Origin: Rhodospirillaceae bacterium
GTDB taxonomy: Bacteria > Pseudomonadota > Alphaproteobacteria > UBA6615
Direction of reading: 5' to 3'
Length of the DNA: 64,000 nucleotides
Assembly: GCA_018667335.1 (NCBI GenBank)
Contig: JABIVD010000027.1
Location: 62,001 to 126,000 of the forward strand
The position numbers and the translations under genes are program-made. This document shows positions 60,010 to 64,000 of this stretch, in pieces (within the stretch, counting starts at the first letter, position 1; every line of letters begins with the position of its first letter). Under the pieces are notes generated by a model, which was not told where the DNA came from, ran no database searches, and saw nothing but the letters and a program-made list of their open reading frames with translations.

Positions 60010-60782
60010 AGGATGAAATCCGTTCCGAACAGCAAGGCGATCAGGGCCAGGGCGGGCGCGGCGAAGAGTACGCCGTCGACCCGATCGAGTACACCACCAT
60101 GCCCGGGTATAAGCGTGCCCGAATCCTTCACATCGAAGTGACGCTTGATCCAGGATTCGAACAGGTCGCCGCACTGGGTCGCCAGCGACAGAACAAGCGC
60201 TATGCCGAGGACGGGTTCAGACGGCACACCCGTGAGGCGCGCCATGAGCGCCGCCGTCGCCAGCACAAACAACAGCGCGCCCGCTGCACCGGCCCAGGTT
60301 TTGTTCGGGCTGATCCGGGGTGCCAGCCGAGGCCCGCCGACCAGGCGTCCGGCAACATAACCACCGATATCCGACATCCAGACCATCACAAACAGGAAGA
60401 CCACGAGATCGAGGCCGGTTTCGGGTTGCATGCGCAGATACAACATCGCGACCACCGCCAGACTGAGATGCACATGTGCCACCAGGGCCCAGCTCCGCTC
60501 ATTCAGAGGCGCCGCAAACGTACCGATGGTCAGCGCCAGGCCGATGACAAGCACGAGCAACCCTGCCGCCGGCCCCGCCACCTCGCCCGCGACCAGCACG
60601 AACAGCGGCACCATGATGGACTGCATGCGCAAACCCGTGCGCTCGATGACCGCAATGCTCCGCCATTCCGCGCTCGCCGCCAGAACCACGACGGCGAGCA
60701 TCGCCGCAAACCACGGCGATCCGAGCCAGACACAAACCAACGCCACGGGCACGAGCACAAGTGCCGACAGAACCCGCAACAT
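60000..60782 (-). CDS. cdsA: Phosphatidate cytidylyltransferase (CDP-diglyceride synthase)
   Basis: About 260 residues from the ATG at 60782. A TTG at 60845 that follows uppS directly is an alternative, so the start is uncertain. Eight or so hydrophobic helices. The signature SWIKRHFDVKDSG...PGHGGVLDRVDG (S-x-x-K-R, K-D, H-G-G-x-x-D-R) is intact. It makes CDP-diacylglycerol, the precursor of phosphatidylglycerol (see pgpA). The stop overlaps dxr by ten bases. Confidence 0.93.
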   Translation of the reverse strand: MLRVLSALVLVPVALVCVWLGSPWFAAMLAVVVLAASAEWRSIAVIERTGLRMQSIMVPLFVLVAGEVAGPAAGLLVLVIGLALTIGTFAAPLNERSWALVAHVHLSLAVVAMLYLRMQPETGLDLVVFLFVMVWMSDIGGYVAGRLVGGPRLAPRISPNKTWAGAAGALLFVLATAALMARLTGVPSEPVLGIALVLSLATQCGDLFESWIKRHFDVKDSGTLIPGHGGVLDRVDGVLFAAPALALIALLFGTDFILWR

Positions 60783-60850
60783 CAGGTTGCTGGCGCCCCG
60801 CGTTGATTTCGCAGGCGGCTCGGGAAGATCAGGGGATGGATTCAAGGAAT

Positions 60851-61579
60851 CTAGCCGGCCACAGCGCCGAAGCGGCGTTCGCGCCTGTTGTACTCGTCGA
60901 TGCACTGTTCCAGATGGCTGCGATCGAATTCCGGCCACAGGGCATCGACAAATACCAGTTCGGTGTAGGCGCACTGCCAGAGCAGGAAATTGCTGATCCG
61001 CTGCTCCTTGCTCGTCCGGATGAGCAAGTCGGGATCCGGAAGGTCCCGGGTCCACAAATGCTGCGAGACCATCTCCTCATCAATTGTTGTCGGGTCCAAC
61101 GCGCCATCGGCGGCCTGCTGCGCGAGCGCCCGGGTCGCCGCCGCGATGTCCTGCCGACCGCCATAACTGAGTGCCGCAGTCAGGTTGAGCCCGGTATTCC
61201 CCGCCGTCATTTCTTCCGCACCCTCGATCAGGGTCACGATGTCGTCGGAAAAGCGTGCGCGATCACCGATCACGCGAATGCGCATATTCCGCTGGTGCAG
61301 ATCGGCCGTCTCACTCTGAAGATAGCGGCGCAGCAATCCCATGAGATCACCCACCTCATCACTCGGGCGGTTCCAATTCTCGGAGCTGAAGCCAAACAGG
61401 GTGAGATACTTCACGCCAATTTCTTCGGCCGCGTCGAGGGTCCGCTTGACGGCCTCTGCCCCCTTTGCGTGCCCAGCGGTTCGCGGCAAGCCGCGCGCAC
61501 GGGCCCAGCGACCGTTGCCGTCCATGATGACCGCGATATGCGTCGGCACCCGGTCCTGTTCGTTTGCGGCGTCGGCCAT
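60851..61579 (-). CDS. uppS: Undecaprenyl diphosphate synthase with a Lys in the RTSGE-type motif
   Basis: 242 residues. Cis-prenyltransferase producing the lipid carrier for peptidoglycan and LPS. Catalytic D20 is in IMDGNGRWARARG, FGFSSENWNRP follows, and the C-terminal region has LLIRTSKEQRISNFLLWQ. The usual form in the last motif has Gly (RTSGE or RTGGE) where this protein has Lys191; the codon is AAG, which is not one base away from a glycine codon. The Arg, Glu, Arg and Ser ligands are kept. It is five bases after frr, as usual. Confidence 0.95.
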   Translation of the reverse strand: MADAANEQDRVPTHIAVIMDGNGRWARARGLPRTAGHAKGAEAVKRTLDAAEEIGVKYLTLFGFSSENWNRPSDEVGDLMGLLRRYLQSETADLHQRNMRIRVIGDRARFSDDIVTLIEGAEEMTAGNTGLNLTAALSYGGRQDIAAATRALAQQAADGALDPTTIDEEMVSQHLWTRDLPDPDLLIRTSKEQRISNFLLWQCAYTELVFVDALWPEFDRSHLEQCIDEYNRRERRFGAVAG

Positions 61580-61583
61580 CAGG

Positions 61584-62138
61584 TCAGACCTGCATGATCT
61601 CCTGCTCTTTGGATTCGAGCAGCGTGTCGATGGTGGAGATGTGGCCGTCAGTCATTTGCTGGATATCCTCGCCGCGCGCGCGGTGCTCATCCTGAGAGAT
61701 ATCGCCGTCCTTCTCGAGCTTCTTGAGGGAATCCATGCCGTCACGCCGCACATTGCGAACGGCGATACGGCCCTGTTCGGCATATTTGGCGGCGACCTTG
61801 GTCATTTCCTCGCGTCGCTCCTCGCTCAATTCGGGGATCGGCACCCGGATCAGATTGCCTTCGGTATTGGGGTTCAGGCCCAGATCGGAATCCATGATGG
61901 CCTTCTCGACAGCCTTGATGTTGCCGTTGTCCCAGACCTGGACCGACAGCATCCGCGGCTCGGGCACGCTGACCGAGGCCACCTGGTTCATCGGCATGGG
62001 CGAGCCATAGGCGTCCACCTGGATATTCTCCAGCAAGGACGTCGAGGCCCGGCCCGTTCGCAGGCCGGCGAATTCACGCTTTAAAGCGTCTAATGCGCCG
62101 TCCATCCGGCGCTTGAGGTCATTTTCATCAGCCGACAC
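61584..62138 (-). CDS. frr: Ribosome recycling factor
   Basis: 184 residues. It splits post-termination ribosomes with EF-G. The N-terminal [14 protein letters not shown] and C-terminal helical bundle ([22 protein letters not shown]) fit the family. It begins directly before pyrH's stop (zero-base gap) and is followed by uppS after five bases. Confidence 0.98.
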   Translation of the reverse strand: MSADENDLKRRMDGALDALKREFAGLRTGRASTSLLENIQVDAYGSPMPMNQVASVSVPEPRMLSVQVWDNGNIKAVEKAIMDSDLGLNPNTEGNLIRVPIPELSEERREEMTKVAAKYAEQGRIAVRNVRRDGMDSLKKLEKDGDISQDEHRARGEDIQQMTDGHISTIDTLLESKEQEIMQV

Positions 62139-62864
62139 CTATTTCTCTCCCCTGACTATCGTGAATCGGCCCTCGCCTTCGAGGACGCGCTTCACCTCTC
62201 CCGCATTCTGGATCGAAAACACCAAAATCGGAATATTGTTCTCGCGGCACAGCGTGATTGCCGCCGCATCCATGACCTTGAGGTCACGCTGCAAAACTTC
62301 GAAATGGGTCAGGCTTTCGAACCGCTCGGCGCTCGGGTCCTTCTCCGGGTCGGCGGCGTAGATCCCATCGACCTTCGTGCCCTTCAGCAGGCAGTCACAG
62401 TCCATTTCCGACGCGCGCAACGCCGCGGCCGTATCCGTCGTGAAATAGGGGTTGCCGGTGCCGGCGGCGAATATCACCACCCGGCCCCGTTCCATGTGCC
62501 GGACGGCGCGACGGCGAATATAGGGCTCGCACACGGTCGCCATCGGGATGGCCGAGAGAACGCGGGTGGGCACGTCGCATTCTTCGAGAGCGCTTTGCAG
62601 GGCCAGGGCGTTCATGACGGTGGCCAGCATGCCCATATAGTCGGCGCTGGCCCGCTCCATCCCCTGTGCGGCCACCGACACACCCCGAAAGATGTTGCCG
62701 CCGCCAACAACCAGGCAAAGCTCGACGCCTGTTTTCTGGACTTCCGCGATGTCGCTGGCGATGCGGCTGACCATCTTGGGATCAAGGCCGAATTCGCCGT
62801 CTCCCATGAGGACTTCGCCTGAAACTTTCAGGAGAACCCGTTTGAACTCTGATGTGCCTGCCAT
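62139..62864 (-). CDS. pyrH: Uridylate kinase
   Basis: 241 residues. It phosphorylates UMP with ATP. Motifs: [39 protein letters not shown] and [20 protein letters not shown]; the C-terminal domain with [14 protein letters not shown] completes the fold. It lies between tsf and frr. Its last codon meets the first of frr without a gap. Confidence 0.98.
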   Translation of the reverse strand: MAGTSEFKRVLLKVSGEVLMGDGEFGLDPKMVSRIASDIAEVQKTGVELCLVVGGGNIFRGVSVAAQGMERASADYMGMLATVMNALALQSALEECDVPTRVLSAIPMATVCEPYIRRRAVRHMERGRVVIFAAGTGNPYFTTDTAAALRASEMDCDCLLKGTKVDGIYAADPEKDPSAERFESLTHFEVLQRDLKVMDAAAITLCRENNIPILVFSIQNAGEVKRVLEGEGRFTIVRGEK

Positions 62865-62896
62865 CGGACTACCGTTCCGTTCGGCCGGTACGCGGT

Positions 62897-63817
62897 CTAG
62901 TTGGCGAGCTTCGCCACCTCTTCCGCGAAGTCGTCTTCCCGGCGTTCAATACCCTCGCCCAACGTAAAGCGGACAAAACCGGCCAATGCGACCGGCGCGC
63001 CGATCTCCTTCGCCGCCGCCTCGACGACCTTCGAGACCTTGGTCTCGCCGTCGATCACGAATGTCTGCTCGTTGAGCACAACTTCTTCGTAGAACTTGCG
63101 CAGGCGCCCTTCCACCATTTTCTCAATGATTTCCTCAGGCTTGCCGGATTCGCGCGCCTGCTCTGCAAGCACTTCACGCTCGCGATCGAGCGCGCCGGCG
63201 TCGACCGATGCGACATCGAGGAACTGGGGCTGCGCAGCTGCCACATGCATCGCCAGCTGACGGCCGAGCTCATCGAGCTTGCCCGCATCGCCGGTCGATT
63301 CGAGGGCTACGAGAACACCGATCTTGCCAAGACCCGGCGCGACCTGATTGTGGACATAGCCGACCACGACGCCGTCGCCGACGGACAGCTTCGCCGAACG
63401 GCGAAATCCGATGTTCTCACCAATCGTGGCGACCAACTCAACAACGGCTTCGTCAACGGACTTGCCGCCGTCAAACGAGGCGGCCTTGAGTGCCGCTTCA
63501 TCATCACCGTGCGCCAGGGCCAACGCGGTCGTCTTGCTGACAAAACCCTGGAAGATTTCGTTGCGGGCAACAAAATCGGTCTCGGAATTAATCTCAACGA
63601 GCGCGCCGGTCTTGCCGTCGACCGCCATGCCGACGAGGCCTTCTGCCGCCGCGCGGCCGGCCTTCTTGGCCGCAGCCGACAGGCCTTTCGTGCGCAACCA
63701 GTCGATGGCGGCTTCCATGTCGCCACCGTTTTCGGTCAGTGCGGTTTTACAATCCATCATGCCCGCGCCGGACTTCTCGCGCAGTTCCTTGACGGCAGCC
63801 GCCGTGATCTCAGCCAT
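62897..63817 (-). CDS. tsf: Elongation factor Ts
   Basis: 306 residues, a normal length. Guanine-nucleotide exchange factor for EF-Tu. The N-terminal UBA-like domain has [19 protein letters not shown], and [14 protein letters not shown] follows near 80. The core and coiled coil come after, ending in [20 protein letters not shown]. The gene downstream is pyrH, and upstream is rpsB at 63876. Confidence 0.98.
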   Translation of the reverse strand: MAEITAAAVKELREKSGAGMMDCKTALTENGGDMEAAIDWLRTKGLSAAAKKAGRAAAEGLVGMAVDGKTGALVEINSETDFVARNEIFQGFVSKTTALALAHGDDEAALKAASFDGGKSVDEAVVELVATIGENIGFRRSAKLSVGDGVVVGYVHNQVAPGLGKIGVLVALESTGDAGKLDELGRQLAMHVAAAQPQFLDVASVDAGALDREREVLAEQARESGKPEEIIEKMVEGRLRKFYEEVVLNEQTFVIDGETKVSKVVEAAAKEIGAPVALAGFVRFTLGEGIERREDDFAEEVAKLAN

Positions 63818-63875
63818 GCTGACTCTCCACTCGAATATAGCGTTCTAACTAATTAATATTACGACTTAATCCAAC

Positions 63876-64000
63876 CTAAGCGGCAGGCTCCGCAGGCGCT
63901 TCGGCAGCAGCAACAGGAGCCGCCACAGGCTCTGCTGCAGGCTCTGCCACAGGTTCTGCCACAGGTTCTGCCACTGCGGCCGCGACAGGCTCGGCAGGAG
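63876..64000 (-). CDS. rpsB: Ribosomal protein S2, C-terminal tail only (5' part outside the window)
   Basis: Only the last 40 or so codons are in the window, on the minus strand, with stop TAG at 63878-63876. All visible residues are Ala, Glu, Pro and Val in a repetitive AEPVAEP pattern. Identity as S2 is inferred from the conserved rpsB-tsf-pyrH-frr order and from such Ala/Glu/Pro tails on alphaproteobacterial S2 proteins. The S2 core itself is not seen. A 57-base gap to tsf holds no visible terminator. Confidence 0.85.
   Translation of the reverse strand, partial: PAEPVAAAVAEPVAEPVAEPAAEPVAAPVAAAEAPAEPAA
63924..63971 (-). repeat. rpsB: Four tandem 12-bp units in the rpsB tail
   Basis: Units CACAGGCTCTGC, TGCAGGCTCTGC and CACAGGTTCTGC twice (plus strand) stand head to tail. 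Each codes Ala-Glu-Pro plus Val or Ala. The last two are identical. The array may vary in number between strains without a frameshift. Confidence 0.8.

Noticed and set aside
63924-63971. Tandem 12-bp units as a CRISPR-like array
   Set aside because: Units are contiguous without spacers, in frame, and code for the S2 tail.

Overview
This window is a gene-dense, high-GC piece of an alphaproteobacterial chromosome. The gene content and order (dusB-ntrB-ntrC-ntrY-ntrX-trkA-dat-hfq-hflX; fused ispDF; a pdhA / lipoylated pdhB / pdhC / lpdA / lipA block; trpG-D-C-moaC-moeA-lexA; rpsB-tsf-pyrH-frr-uppS-cdsA-dxr-rseP-bamA-skp-lpxD-fabZ-lpxA-lpxI-lpxB) fit the Rhodospirillales and relatives. A GAAC-N7-GAAC SOS box, the Ala-Glu-Pro tail on S2 and an NtrX without the GAFTGA loop support that. 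The genus cannot be named from sequence alone. I found no tRNA, rRNA, IS element, prophage, CRISPR array or attachment site, and no gap longer than about 210 bases without a gene.

Layout. 1-2973 (+): the tail of mazG and a TPR-sulfotransferase. 2970-17194 (-): an oxidoreductase, an inositol-monophosphatase-like enzyme, hflX, hfq, a D-amino-acid transaminase, trkA, the two nitrogen two-component systems ntrYX and ntrBC, dusB and a CcsA/YpjD-like membrane protein. 17345-20000 (+): ispDF, pgpA, the cinA/pncC domain and a VOC protein. 20022-32763 (-): a COQ10/RatA-like protein, lipA, the pyruvate dehydrogenase genes, ftsB, eno, kdsA, pyrG, secG and tpiA. 32962-44167 (+): ppiD, trpE, the trpGDC-moaC-moeA run with two unrecognised membrane proteins, and lexA. 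Two minus-strand genes (36420-37949: a darcynin-like protein and a divergent polysaccharide deacetylase) split trpE from trpG. 44175-46304 (-): comEC. 46426-49270 (+): gltX and gltA, ending in a strong terminator. 49347-64000 (-): a cupin, a glyoxalase I, then the envelope-biogenesis and translation superoperon from lpxB back to rpsB, which runs off the window end.

How it works together. The right end joins translation factors (S2, EF-Ts, RRF), UMP kinase, isoprenoid and phospholipid supply (Dxr, UppS, CdsA), outer-membrane assembly (RseP, BamA, Skp) and lipid A synthesis (LpxD, FabZ, LpxA, LpxI, LpxB). The centre holds glycolysis to citrate (TpiA, Eno, PDH, GltA), with the lipoate synthase needed to activate PDH lying next to it. 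The left end is the nitrogen-response block with Hfq.

I did not find a clearly new biological system; this is mostly core genome. The items most worth a second look are in non-coding DNA and small proteins: twin hairpins with an identical loop motif upstream of pdhA, a 20-bp near-palindrome upstream of gltA, a 16-bp palindrome over the ntrY start, two stacked SOS-box-like sites at lexA, a four-helix membrane protein coupled to both moaC and moeA by GTGA overlaps, competing hairpins upstream of trpG, and an unusual lysine in the UppS active-site motif.
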